The notes under the pieces: generated by a model
Databases searched by the model: none
Told to the model about the DNA's origin: nothing
The model's input: the letters and a program-made list of their open reading frames with translations, nothing else
Position numbers and translations under genes: made by a program
Origin: an uncultured Clostridia bacterium
GTDB lineage: Bacteria; Bacillota; Clostridia; TANB77; CAG-508
Assembly: GCA_947626885.1 (NCBI GenBank)
Contig: CANQTX010000014.1
Span: 1-45,333, forward strand
DNA: 45,333 nt
Reading direction: 5' to 3'
Shown: in pieces, positions 1 to 8,111 of the stretch
Layout: each line of letters starts with the position of its first letter
How positions within the stretch are numbered: position 1 is the first letter of the stretch

Positions 1-201
1 TCTTTCCTTATTTCTAGTAACTGTTTCATTTATTCTTTTAGTTTGATAATGATATAACATTGCTACATCACTATCTAACATAACTTGTTTTCCTCTTATG
101 CAATAAATTAAACTCTTAATATCTATTGTTTCATATTTTACTAAATTTAATTCTTTATTTACTGGCTCAATATTAGTGAGATTATTCATAAATAAATTCA
201 T
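1..201 (-). CDS. ORF6N-domain protein, 5' part only
   Basis: Reading leftward from an ATG at 201, the frame stays open to the window edge (67 codons). The translation contains IRGKQVMLDSDVAMLYHYQT followed by KRINETVTRN, the hallmark start of the ORF6N DNA-binding domain found in phage and mobile-element proteins (KilA-N/Ant group). An AAGGAAGG ribosome binding site sits just before the ATG; a second in-frame ATG at 189 is an alternative start. The C-terminal part lies outside the window. The family is usually carried by prophages and islands, which fits the accessory genes to the right. The domain call is confident; the cellular role is not known. Confidence 0.75.
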   Translation of the reverse strand, partial: MNLFMNNLTNIEPVNKELNLVKYETIDIKSLIYCIRGKQVMLDSDVAMLYHYQTKRINETVTRNKER

Positions 202-396
202 TCCTTCCTTGTGTAAACTTTGCTCATATTATAAAACAAATGTTTGTAAACGTCAATATATTTATACAAATAAATTATATTACATATTCCATATAAAATA
301 TTAAAATCAAAACCAAGTATTTGAACTGGAGGAGTAATTTTTTATATAAAAACCATTATTTAAAAAGTGCTTATTTGTTAATATTTGTAAAAAATG

Positions 397-438
397 TTAA
401 TGTAGTTTTTATGAAAAATTAATGTAGTGTTAATGTAG
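397..438. repeat. three copies of TTAATGTAG
   Basis: The nonamer TTAATGTAG occurs at 397-405, 419-427 and 430-438, so the copies start 22 and 11 bases apart, roughly whole helical turns. They lie in the 580-bp gap between the divergent ORF6N and DUF3800 genes. This spacing suits a DNA-binding protein operator, but in sequence this AT-rich chance cannot be excluded. Confidence 0.35.
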
Positions 439-515
439 TTTTGGAAAATTATAAAAATTGAAAGAAATCATAAAAAATTTGAAATGCTTGATATAAAAAG
501 CTTTGGAAAGTTATG

Positions 516-552
516 AAAATTCCACAGAAATATTAAAAATCTGTGGAATTTT
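516..552. terminator. bidirectional hairpin in the 202-782 gap
   Basis: A perfect 13-bp stem (516-528 with 540-552, arms beginning AAAATTCCACAGA) closes an 11-base loop. Each arm ends in an A or T run, so it could terminate transcription in either direction. A second small hairpin (GGAG/CTCC at about 565-578) followed by six T lies just downstream. The rest of the 202-782 gap holds the repeats at 397-438 and no gene I can support. Confidence 0.5.
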
Positions 553-782
553 AAAATACTTTGGAGGCGTACTCCGTTTTTTAATTCTTTCAAGTGCAGT
601 AATATCAATGTTTATGAAGCAAGTGAAATGATTTTTAATGTAACTATAATGAATTTTTGAAAATAACTTATAAAACTTTTTAATATAATGATTAATTTGG
701 AACATTTTTTCGCATATTTATTGTATAATTTTTGCTAATATGCTACAATACACTTACTTTTTTAAATAACGAGGTGAAATAG

Positions 783-1619
783 TTGAAAGAAGAATATATA
801 GTATATTGTGATGAGTCAGCTAAAAAAGGAAAATATTTTGGTAATTTTTATGGTGGTGCTATAGTAAATGCAAAACAAATTGATGAGCTAAATAGTGTTT
901 TAAATAAAAAGAAACAAGAATTAAACTTGTTTGGAGAAATAAAATGGTCCAAAGTTACAGAAAGATATTTAGATAAATATATGGAAATAATAAATTTGTT
1001 TTTTGATTATATAAAGATAAACAATATAAAAATTAGAATTATGTTTAAACCTATTTGTTATATAGCTAATGATTTAACAGATAATCAAATTGATAATGAA
1101 TACTATTTACTTTATTATCAATTTGTAAAATGGGCTTTTGGATTTGAAAATAGTAATCCTCTAAAAGATAAAGAAATTAGTATTAGGTTTTATTTTGATA
1201 AGTTACCTAATACACCTAATAGAAATAATACTTTTATAGATTTTGTATATGGACTGAATAATGTAAATATATTTAAAGATAATAATATTACTATAAAAAG
1301 AGAAAACATTGCTGAAGTAGTATCTCATAATCATGTTATATTACAATGTATGGATATAATATTGGGTTCAATAAATTTTAGATTAAATAATTTTCATAAA
1401 GAAAAAATACCTAACAGTAACAAAAGAGGAAAAAAGACTATTGCTAAAGAGAAACTATATAAATATATATTAAATAGAATTAGAGAAATTCATCCTAATT
1501 TTAATATAGGTGTATCAACAGGATTGCATAATTGGAACACTTGGACAATTCCATATAGACATTGGAAGTTCATACCAAGTAATTCAACATACTATAGTAA
1601 GCTTACCAAAAAGAAATAA
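783..1619 (+). CDS. DUF3800 domain protein
   Basis: This 278-residue protein begins with YIVYCDESAKKGKYFGNFYG, the family's acidic YxDESG-like motif, and ends with a second acidic patch (CMDIILGSINF) typical of DUF3800. The fold is thought to resemble RNase H nucleases, so a nuclease role is plausible but unproven; the usual glycine after DES is alanine here. The start is TTG, supported by an AGGTG ribosome binding site at about 772. DUF3800 genes are common on prophages, islands and defence loci. A strongly structured segment follows directly (1624-1697), matching the reported tendency of conserved RNA motifs to lie beside DUF3800 genes. Confidence 0.8.
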   Translation: MKEEYIVYCDESAKKGKYFGNFYGGAIVNAKQIDELNSVLNKKKQELNLFGEIKWSKVTERYLDKYMEIINLFFDYIKINNIKIRIMFKPICYIANDLTDNQIDNEYYLLYYQFVKWAFGFENSNPLKDKEISIRFYFDKLPNTPNRNNTFIDFVYGLNNVNIFKDNNITIKRENIAEVVSHNHVILQCMDIILGSINFRLNNFHKEKIPNSNKRGKKTIAKEKLYKYILNRIREIHPNFNIGVSTGLHNWNTWTIPYRHWKFIPSNSTYYSKLTKKK

Positions 1620-1623
1620 AATC

Positions 1624-1697
1624 AATAATCCCCCATCTCATCTACATATACCTTTTACGTACTAAACGTAAAGCTTCGAATCGACAGGGGAATTATT
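1624..1697 (+). ncRNA. candidate structured RNA downstream of DUF3800 gene
   Basis: Four bases after the DUF3800 stop, an outer stem pairs 1624-1633 (AATAATCCCC) with 1687-1697 (GGGGAATTATT, one bulged A). An inner perfect 7-bp hairpin pairs 1654-1660 (TTTACGT) with 1666-1672 (ACGTAAA) around a 5-base loop. There is no T-run, so it does not look like a simple terminator. Several conserved DUF3800-associated RNA motifs have been published from comparative genomics; I cannot confirm that this matches one of them. Confidence 0.45.
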
Positions 1698-1933
1698 AAC
1701 TATAATATGTAATTGTTAAATTAATTATACAAGTTTTAGAAAAATAATGCAATAGTTTCTTGAAAATTTTTTAAAATCTCAATTACTGCTATTTATCTAA
1801 TATGTATGTGTTTTTTTATAATTTCCTTGCTCAATTGTTTATGGAAATTTATTATAATTTATTTTATAATAAATTAGTCTTATAAAATTTTTTATGGTGT
1901 TGTGTAAAAACAAAATGAATGAGGTATAAATAT

Positions 1934-2194
1934 ATGGAAAGTAACAATGAGATTTTAGATTTAATACAAATTATGAAAGATATTAGAGATTGTTTAATAC
2001 AGTTAGTTGAATCTAAACATAATGAAGATAAAATCAGTTTTATACAAAGAAAAGACATAAAATCAATATTTAATTGTACAGATACAACCGTTGCAAAAAT
2101 ATTTAACAGACCGGATTTTCCAGCAATAATGATTGGAGAGCATAAAGTTGAAAAAACAGCACTTAAGAAATGGCTTCAAGAACGTGGAACATAG
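1934..2194 (+). CDS. small helix-turn-helix (excisionase-like) protein
   Basis: An 86-residue protein. The C-terminal half (about residues 40-86) reads RKDIKSIFNCTDTTVAKIF ... KVEKTALKKWLQER, the pattern of MerR/excisionase-type helix-turn-helix proteins in which the helix pair is followed by a KxALxxWL element. The N-terminal half is a charged helix. The ATG at 1934 is preferred over one at 1919 because GAGGT (1921-1925) lies 8 bases ahead of it. It may regulate or help excise an accessory element, but no recombinase is adjacent. A terminator follows at 2217-2258. Confidence 0.6.
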   Translation: MESNNEILDLIQIMKDIRDCLIQLVESKHNEDKISFIQRKDIKSIFNCTDTTVAKIFNRPDFPAIMIGEHKVEKTALKKWLQERGT

Positions 2195-2216
2195 TTTGCG
2201 ACCTAACATATATAAT

Positions 2217-2258
2217 AAAAAGGTATATATTTCAGTTAAACTGGATTTATACCTTTTT
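2217..2258. terminator. intrinsic terminator between convergent genes
   Basis: An 11-bp perfect stem (AAAAAGGTATA at 2217-2227 with TATACCTTTTT at 2248-2258) is flanked by A and T runs. It lies between the HTH gene (+) and the unknown gene at 2291-3100 (-), so it can serve both. Confidence 0.75.
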
Positions 2259-2290
2259 TATCTTTTATGTTTTGATAATCATATATAAAA

Positions 2291-3100
2291 CTAATTTGAA
2301 TTTTGATTATTATTTATTAAATTTTCTCTTTCTCTTTTTATTTTATTTATTTCCAATCCCCTAATTAAATGTATCATCATCAAGAAACACTTATCATACC
2401 ACTCTAGTAATTCTTTTTCCGTTAAATATTCAAATTTTTTATTAATAGGGTGATTCACACCCATTTCATTAACTATTGTACCTATTGCATTGTATAATTT
2501 ATTATCTATACCTGAAAGTTCTTTTTTGTTTTGTTCAATATATAAATCGATAGCTTTTAATATTTCTTTCTTCTCTTGCATATTATTTTTTATTCTAAAA
2601 TCATTATATTCCAATAACCTTTCTGCTATAGGTAATGAAACTTTATCAAGTATAGAATCAACATCTGCATCTCTTTTTACTATAAGGACTTTTTCATCTA
2701 CATATTTAGGTTTATAATTCATTTTTTCTAAAATTAATGGAATATTATTCATTAAAGCCTTAAGCATTTCCGTTTCTTCATATGGATGATAACTGTAGTT
2801 ACTAGTCATATTTAATATAAATTGTATATAATATAAAAATACTTCTTCAGTAATTTTTGATTCAAATTGTAATACTTCTTTTGTAATACCTAAATGTTCT
2901 ATATATTCTTCAACTGTTAAAAAAGTATCTCGATAAGGCCAATTTTTAAATATTTCGCGATTCACATAGTGTATAAAAGAAGTGTGACCTTCCTCATATG
3001 TGTAAATACTGTCGTAAGTCTTATGTAACACTTCTACCATTTTCCTAAATTCCTTTTGAATATCTAATCTATTTTCTATATCAAATATGCTTTTTATCAT
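2291..3100 (-). CDS. hypothetical protein, 269 aa
   Basis: I do not recognise this protein. It is predicted soluble and mostly alpha-helical, with no signal peptide or membrane segment. Its C-terminal part has a long amphipathic stretch (KKEILKAIDLYIEQNKKEL) and a charged Asn-rich tail. The ATG at 3100 has an AGGAG site 9 bases upstream. Its place among ORF6N, DUF3800 and HTH genes, downstream of the tRNA-Cys, suggests an accessory gene. An abortive-infection or other defence role is possible by context only. Confidence 0.55.
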   Translation of the reverse strand: MIKSIFDIENRLDIQKEFRKMVEVLHKTYDSIYTYEEGHTSFIHYVNREIFKNWPYRDTFLTVEEYIEHLGITKEVLQFESKITEEVFLYYIQFILNMTSNYSYHPYEETEMLKALMNNIPLILEKMNYKPKYVDEKVLIVKRDADVDSILDKVSLPIAERLLEYNDFRIKNNMQEKKEILKAIDLYIEQNKKELSGIDNKLYNAIGTIVNEMGVNHPINKKFEYLTEKELLEWYDKCFLMMIHLIRGLEINKIKRERENLINNNQNSN

Positions 3101-3216
3101 ATTATTCTTCTCCTTTCAAAATGTAACCATATTATAGCATAAATTAAGATTTTTGTCATATAATGGAATATTTTGAACTTTATTAAAACTTATTTCTGAT
3201 TTGCATATAAAAAATA

Positions 3217-3247
3217 TCGAAATCTCAAATTTTTATTGAAATTTCGA
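3217..3247 (-). terminator. terminator after tRNA-Cys
   Basis: On the minus strand, 13 bases past the encoded CCA, a 12-bp stem with one G-U pair (3236-3247 with 3217-3228) closes a 7-base loop and is followed by a run of T. It fits an intrinsic terminator of the tRNA transcript. Confidence 0.7.
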
Positions 3248-3259
3248 CATTCTTCGACA

Positions 3260-3333
3260 TGGAGGCGCCAATCGGAATCGAACCGATGATCAGAGTTTTG
3301 CAGACTCGTGCCTTACCGCTTGGCTATGGCGCC
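3260..3333 (-). tRNA. tRNA-Cys (GCA)
   Basis: The minus strand folds into a full cloverleaf. The acceptor stem is GGCGCCA/TGGCGCC, the anticodon loop around GTCTGCAAAACTC carries GCA, the T-arm contains GGTTCGATTCC, and CCA is encoded (3260-3262). The accessory genes lie directly past its 3' end. This is a common integration position, but I see no duplicated tRNA end on the far side. Confidence 0.95.
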
Positions 3334-3482
3334 AAAATTTGAATTTGATAAATTACTTGCTATAGTATATGTTTAATATTGAAATTATGTTCCTTATTAT
3401 GTTGGGCATTTATTATTTTTAAAAATACATTATACACAAATTGGATTATACAATATAAACTGAAATAATTCAATAGTTTTAT

Positions 3483-3512
3483 AAACTTTTTTCAATTAAA
3501 CTTTTTTCAATT
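3483..3512. repeat. 15-bp tandem duplication in the 3334-3813 gap
   Basis: The unit AAACTTTTTTCAATT occurs twice head to tail (3483-3497, 3498-3512). The surrounding gap of about 480 bp between tRNA-Cys and the M23 gene has no ORF I can support; it should contain the tRNA-Cys promoter and the promoter of the + strand gene at 3814. Confidence 0.7.
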
Positions 3513-3813
3513 TTGTGAAGTGAAAATATAAATTCCAATTTACATATGATAATTTTAAAATAGAATTTGATATAATTTCTCTTTTTCATGTGCTTGCTAC
3601 TTTAAAATAGCTAACAATTATATATAAATTATATTGTAAGTATGTTTATTAGCAAGTATTTTTTCTATCTATTGCGTGCATTTGTTCTTTCCTAATGAAT
3701 TTTCATAAAAATGTAAGATGTATGTTTTTCATTATTGCGATAGATTTTTGTATATGATATAATTATTAACAAAGTAGAACATAATAGTGGAATAAAGAAA
3801 AATGAGGGAAAAT

Positions 3814-5052
3814 ATGAATCAATTATTGAAACAAATATTAGGAATAATTTTTATAATTATTATATCAATGTATCACGTATCTTTTGCTATTACGCAAGAG
3901 GAAATAGATAATGAAAAAAATGAAAAAACACAAATTAATAGTCAAATTAATGATGTACAAGAAAAAAAGAAAAATGTAGAAAATCAAAAAAGTGAGGCAC
4001 AAAAACAAATTGATAGTATCAATTCTCAAATTGATGCATGTGAAAATAAGATTGAAGAATTGGATACACAAATTACTCATACAAATGAAAAAATAAAAGA
4101 AATGGAAGTAAAATTAGATGAAAATGAAAAAAAATATGCAGAACAAGATACTCTATTCAAAAAAAGATTAGTTGCTATGTATGAAACAAGAAATGCTACA
4201 TTTTTGGATATTTTATTTAATTCTAAGAGTTTAACAGATTTAATCTCAAATTACTATCTTATTTCACAAATTGCTGAAGCAGATGAACAAGTATTAGAAA
4301 GTTTAATCACACAAAAGCAAAAAATAGAAAATACAAAACAAGAAATTAATAATAGTAAAGAAGAATTAATGCATGCCAAGAAAAATAAAGAAAATACAAG
4401 TATAGAATTACAAAATGTAAAAAATGAAAGAAATAATTATATTGCTGAATTATCTGAAGAAGAACAAGCGTTACAAAAAGTAATAGATGAGTTAAAAGCT
4501 CATGAAAATAGTGTTAGTAGCAAAATTAAGCAGATGCAAATAGAGTATGATGAGCAAATTGCTAAGATGAGTAAAAAAACGACTGAAGATAGTAAAAATT
4601 TAACAGAAGATACTAATAGTACAGATAGTGATAGTAATGGTATGAATGCATCCAGTTCTTATGGATTTGGATATCCTGTACAGGATCATAGAATAGGAAC
4701 CAACTATGGTGTAGCTGGTAGGTATTGGAGTTCTGGATATCATACGGGTATAGATTTTCCTGTTGCGAGTGGTACACAGGTTTATTCAGTAGGGGATGGC
4801 AAAGTAGTTGATACTGGTTATAATGCAGCATATGGAAATTTTGTAGAAATATATCATGGTAATAATATTTATAGTTTTTATGCACATGGTTCTCAGATAC
4901 AAGTAAGTTCTGGTCAAATGGTTACAAAGGGACAAGCAATTATGTTATCAGGCAAAAGCGGCAATGTAACAGGACCTCATTTACATTTTGAGATTAGAAC
5001 ACCTGGTTCAAAGTATGCTAACTGTGTTAATCCAAGACCATATCTGCCATAA
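3814..5052 (+). CDS. secreted coiled-coil M23 metallopeptidase
   Basis: This is a peptidoglycan hydrolase of the EnvC/NlpD-like type. A signal peptide (LLKQILGIIFIIIISMYHVS, cut near SFA) precedes about 220 residues of coiled coil rich in K, E, Q and N, then a Ser/Thr/Asn linker. The C-terminal LytM (M23) domain follows, with the zinc motifs HTGIDF and HLHFE. Complete catalytic motifs suggest an active endopeptidase that cleaves cross-bridges outside the membrane, often at division or sporulation septa. I prefer the ATG at 3814 because GAGGG lies 5 bases before it; an upstream ATG at 3802 is in frame. A strong terminator follows at 5062. Confidence 0.9.
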   Translation: MNQLLKQILGIIFIIIISMYHVSFAITQEEIDNEKNEKTQINSQINDVQEKKKNVENQKSEAQKQIDSINSQIDACENKIEELDTQITHTNEKIKEMEVKLDENEKKYAEQDTLFKKRLVAMYETRNATFLDILFNSKSLTDLISNYYLISQIAEADEQVLESLITQKQKIENTKQEINNSKEELMHAKKNKENTSIELQNVKNERNNYIAELSEEEQALQKVIDELKAHENSVSSKIKQMQIEYDEQIAKMSKKTTEDSKNLTEDTNSTDSDSNGMNASSSYGFGYPVQDHRIGTNYGVAGRYWSSGYHTGIDFPVASGTQVYSVGDGKVVDTGYNAAYGNFVEIYHGNNIYSFYAHGSQIQVSSGQMVTKGQAIMLSGKSGNVTGPHLHFEIRTPGSKYANCVNPRPYLP

Positions 5053-5061
5053 TAAAGTTTC

Positions 5062-5093
5062 AAGCAGATGATTCGTTTTGTAATCATCTGCTT
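5062..5093. terminator. intrinsic terminator
   Basis: A perfect 12-bp stem (AAGCAGATGATT 5062-5073 with AATCATCTGCTT 5082-5093), 8-base loop and T-run end the M23 transcript. It lies directly beyond the end of the convergent decayed gene at 5095-7106 and may serve both strands. Confidence 0.85.
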
Positions 5094-5094
5094 T

Positions 5095-7106
5095 TTATGT
5101 AATCATTTTACAGTTTATTTTTTTTTGTTTTCTACGTATAAATTTATAAATTATAAAAACTATCAGTAGTACAAGTGAATTTATCCAAAAATATGGTATT
5201 GAAATGTAGCTATTATTTTTAATTCCTATAAAAGGTAATTGTACTGGTGATTCATTTTCAAGTTCAGATGATTTTTCTGTTTCTTGTTTTTTTGCAGTTT
5301 TGTTTTCTGATTGATTTTCATTACCTTTTGTCTTTTCGTTTAATTTATTTTCTCCACTCGAATTTTTTTGTTCACTTGATTGATTTGTGCTGCTTGGATT
5401 TTCTCTTCACCCGGTTTTTCATCTTTACTTGGTGCATCTTCTTTGTCCGGATTTTCCTCTTGTTTTTCAGATTCTTTTTCTATTACAAAATTTTTAGTTA
5501 TGGTTCCTTCAAAATTATTGACTCCGGATATTTCTATTATCGCTGTTTCAATATTTATATTATTAGAATATTTTACATGAGAGTTTGCACCTTCATATAT
5601 TTCCTTTCCTTCATATGTTATTCTGACCTTTAGCTTTTTTTCGGTTCCATCATATATGAAGTTTTCATTTTCTACTGTTACATGACATGCACTTAAATTG
5701 ATTGGATCCAGAAAAGAAATAACACCGTTTATGTGATTTAACCAAGTCAAACCATCTCCACGCCTAACATCTAGAGAATTTACTGTTACAGCATATACAT
5801 TTTTTATTGCGATATCACCTACTTCATCTACAACAGTGCCTAAATCGCTTACTACAAAGTTTTTATTTTTATCCATACCGAGATAAGCCATTGTATGTCC
5901 ATTAAAATATAATAATGAACCTGCTGGTAATGTTGATATATATTGCTGTTTTTCTTCAATGTCCATTGTTGACACATTTGTAAATTTTTCTGGTACTTTT
6001 TGTTGCCAGGTAGTATTTCAAGGAAGTTCTAGCCCAAAACATTTATATATACTTCTGGTATATAATGAACAATCCATATTGCCATTCATTCCACTCCAAC
6101 CATATTCATCTCCTATACATGAAAATGCTACATCTAATATATTATTTTGTGTTAATTCCATATATCCTTGATGCAATTCTAAGTTTTTATTTAGTAGAGC
6201 ATATGTTTTTTGTGCTTTTCCGTCTTCATCCCTTGATGCAAAATAAACGATATAATTTGTAGTTGCTTGTGATGCTAAATCTTCTGGAATTTCTGCTTCG
6301 GGCACTAATTTTAAAACGGTTCCTAACATTAAATTTACTGGTTGTGAAATGGCATTTTCTAATATGATTCTGCTTCCTATAATGGTTACAAAATTGTTTG
6401 CATCTATAGCAACCTTCCAATAATCAGTCCATTCTTGCTTTGTTTCACATATAGCTACATTTTTGCTATTTACCCAACCGGGTACAATTTGTGGAATATC
6501 ACCAATAGAAAGTTTGTCCATCTATCTCGCATTCCGCTCGTATTAAAAATGGTTCATTGGTATTCATAGCTGAACTTTGCATTTCATCGTCAGTATCAGT
6601 AGCACTATAACCTATAACATCATCTATTGGCCAATCTTTCATATCTACTCTATTTGTACATATTCCGTATTTTGAATTTTGTTGTCCAGTATAACCTGTT
6701 TCTAAAATTGCTTGCTTTAATTTGGAAAAATAGGCTTGATTATCTATTTTTTGACCTTCTATGTATAAATCTCTTGTTGGAATTTCAGCACTTGCAAGTG
6801 ATTCTCTTCTTTGATCTGCATCAAACGTTTCTTGTAATTCTTCTAAGTCAAAAATCATAGTGCCACTTCCATCAACAATTTTTCTATTTAAAGCATTTAT
6901 CTGTGCACTTGTCATTAATTGTTTCTCTATTCCGATAAAGTTTTTATCCTTCTAATAACTTGATGCACACATTTCTTCGGTAATCCCATGTAAATATTTT
7001 TGTTTTCTAAAGTAAAAGTTGAACTACTCTGATGAAAAACAACTATAGCAATTAATCATAACATAATAGCAAAGATAATTCCTATGAAAATAAATTTACT
7101 TTTCAT
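5095..7106 (-). pseudogene. decayed NlpC/P60 (C40) cell-wall hydrolase with SH3-like N-terminus
   Basis: Reading from the ATG at 7106, which overlaps the tetR stop, the pieces in order are: a membrane-spanning start (MKSKFIFIGIIFAIML), a segment like TEEMCASSY and MTSAQINALNRKIVDGS (the NlpC/P60-stabilising region), an SH3-like part with PGWVNSKNVAI, the P60 catalytic domain (GDEYGWSGMNGNMDCS with the nucleophile Cys, then GHTMAYLG with the His), a charged linker and a C-terminal membrane anchor ending RRKQKK. Damage includes TGA at codon 17, a frameshift near 6985, TAG where Trp fits, a frameshift near 6515, TGA at 6018-6020 where Arg fits (ELP*NTTWQQ), and a frameshift near 5395. None of these involves CGG. 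The gene is non-functional. Confidence 0.85.
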
Positions 7107-7686
7107 TATTTTCTTCCTTGTTATCTTCTAAAGGTTTTATACCATTTATAATGATTTCTAATGATATATCAAAACTTTCTTTAACAGATATTGGATTTCC
7201 AAAACTATTATTGTTTACTAGTAAAACAAAACCTTCTAAAAAGCTTCTTACGGTTCTTATCACATGCCTTGTATTTCTTTCACTGATATTTAAAGTATTG
7301 GTTATTTTAAATATTAGGTCATATAATCTTTGGGTTAAATGGATTGTTTTTTCATTATCATATTTGTTATACCAAAGCATTGCTTCAAAGATTCCTTTAT
7401 TGTTTGTTGTATAATTATAAAAGGCATAGCACATATTTTTCAATGCTTCATATCCAGAAACACCAACAGCCGAATCTATCATTTTATCTTCTAACTGTTT
7501 CCATCCATAAAACATAAGACATCTTTTGATATCTTTTAAATTAGAAAAATGGTTGTATAATGATGGAGATTTAATATTTAATTCTTCTGCAATCATTTTT
7601 AGAGATAAATTTTCTAGTCCTACCTTATTAGCTAATTTTGCAGAAGTATCAATAATAAGTTGCTTATTAATATTACCTTTTGTCAC
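7096..7686 (-). CDS. TetR/AcrR-family regulator
   Basis: This 196-residue protein has a classical TetR N-terminal HTH (IIDTSAKLANKVGLENLSLK, then IAEELNIKSPSLYNHFSNL) and a ligand domain of the WHG-type TetR C-terminal family. The GTG start has GGAGG 8 bases upstream. Its last codons overlap the start of the decayed P60 gene, so the two formed an operon. The promoter carries a 25-bp imperfect palindrome over the -10 box, pointing to autorepression. The ligand is unknown. With the P60 gene dead, the regulator may now control targets elsewhere or be on its way to loss. Confidence 0.9.
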   Translation of the reverse strand: MTKGNINKQLIIDTSAKLANKVGLENLSLKMIAEELNIKSPSLYNHFSNLKDIKRCLMFYGWKQLEDKMIDSAVGVSGYEALKNMCYAFYNYTTNNKGIFEAMLWYNKYDNEKTIHLTQRLYDLIFKITNTLNISERNTRHVIRTVRSFLEGFVLLVNNNSFGNPISVKESFDISLEIIINGIKPLEDNKEENNEK

Positions 7687-7702
7687 AATAAAAACCTCCT
7701 AA

Positions 7703-7745
7703 CTAATTATATTAGTATTATAACTAGCTACATTCATTAAGTCAA
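7703..7745 (-). promoter_or_regulatory. tetR promoter with palindromic operator
   Basis: The minus strand shows TTGACT (7740-7745), a 17-base spacer and TATAAT (7717-7722), close to consensus. A 25-bp imperfect palindrome (7703-7727, half-site CTARTTATAWTA) covers the -10 box and start region. This is the expected layout for autorepression by the TetR protein immediately downstream. Confidence 0.75.
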
Positions 7746-7912
7746 TATATCTCTCTTAAAATGCGAGAATTTTATTATATGTATTTTATAAGGAAGATAA
7801 ACAGACAAAAGAATCTACTAATACAGAGATTAAAAAATTTCATATATGTGTTTATGTTTTTATAGGAATATATAATAAAGATGTAAAAAGTTTTCTGTAA
7901 AATTTCATAAAG

Positions 7913-8080
7913 GTGAAAACTTTACGAATTTACTAAATAAATCATATCTATAATTTTAAGTAAAGTCAAGAATTTTAAAATAGAAGCTCTTCAAGAAAAA
8001 TTTTGGGGTAAAAAATAAGAAAGAAAAAATAGTTGATATACTAAGCTTTTTTATTTTCTTGTTTTTCGTAAAGTTTTCAC
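7913..8080. repeat. inverted-repeat-bounded, possibly invertible promoter segment
   Basis: A perfect 16-bp inverted repeat (GTGAAAACTTTACGAA at 7913-7928, its reverse complement at 8065-8080) bounds 136 bp upstream of the variable surface protein gene at 8112. The only convincing promoter inside points left, away from the gene. This is the layout of phase-variable inverted promoters, caught in the OFF orientation. No invertase gene is next to it. The rest of the 7746-8111 gap holds no gene I can support. Confidence 0.55.
7941..7969 (-). promoter_or_regulatory. sigma-A promoter inside the inverted-repeat segment
   Basis: On the minus strand: TTGACT (7964-7969), exactly 17 bases, then TATGAT (7941-7946). 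Transcription would start near 7934, just inside the left repeat, heading toward tetR. If the segment flipped, the same promoter would fire directly into the gene at 8112. I find no comparable rightward promoter in the present orientation. Confidence 0.6.
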
Positions 8081-8089
8081 ATTTACGAA
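8065..8089 (+). promoter_or_regulatory. leader hairpin sharing the right inverted repeat
   Basis: TTCGTAAA (8065-8072) pairs perfectly with TTTACGAA (8082-8089) around a 9-base loop, 10 bases before the GGGGG ribosome binding site region of the gene at 8112. The left arm is also part of the 16-bp repeat pairing with 7913-7928, so in a long transcript the two structures would exclude each other. Confidence 0.4.
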
Positions 8090-8111
8090 ACTAAAAAAGG
8101 GGGAACCAAAG

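Noticed and set aside
511..705. 64-residue minus-strand ORF
   Set aside because: Low-complexity, no ribosome binding site, and it runs through both hairpins at 516-578; taken as chance.
3334..3813. Second invertible promoter around TACTTGCTA copies near 3352 and 3650
   Set aside because: Only about 9 bp match, copies are in mixed orientation, and no clear enclosed promoter was found.
5095..7106. In-frame TGA codons in the P60 gene as a recoded sense codon
   Set aside because: lgt (ends 14600) and the Nudix gene (ends 43710) end normally in TGA, and the P60 gene also carries TAG and several indels. It is simply decayed.
7746..8111. A riboswitch (for example cyclic-di-GMP) before the pilin-like gene
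   Set aside because: No conserved riboswitch core is seen; the pairing present is explained by the inverted repeats and the local hairpin.
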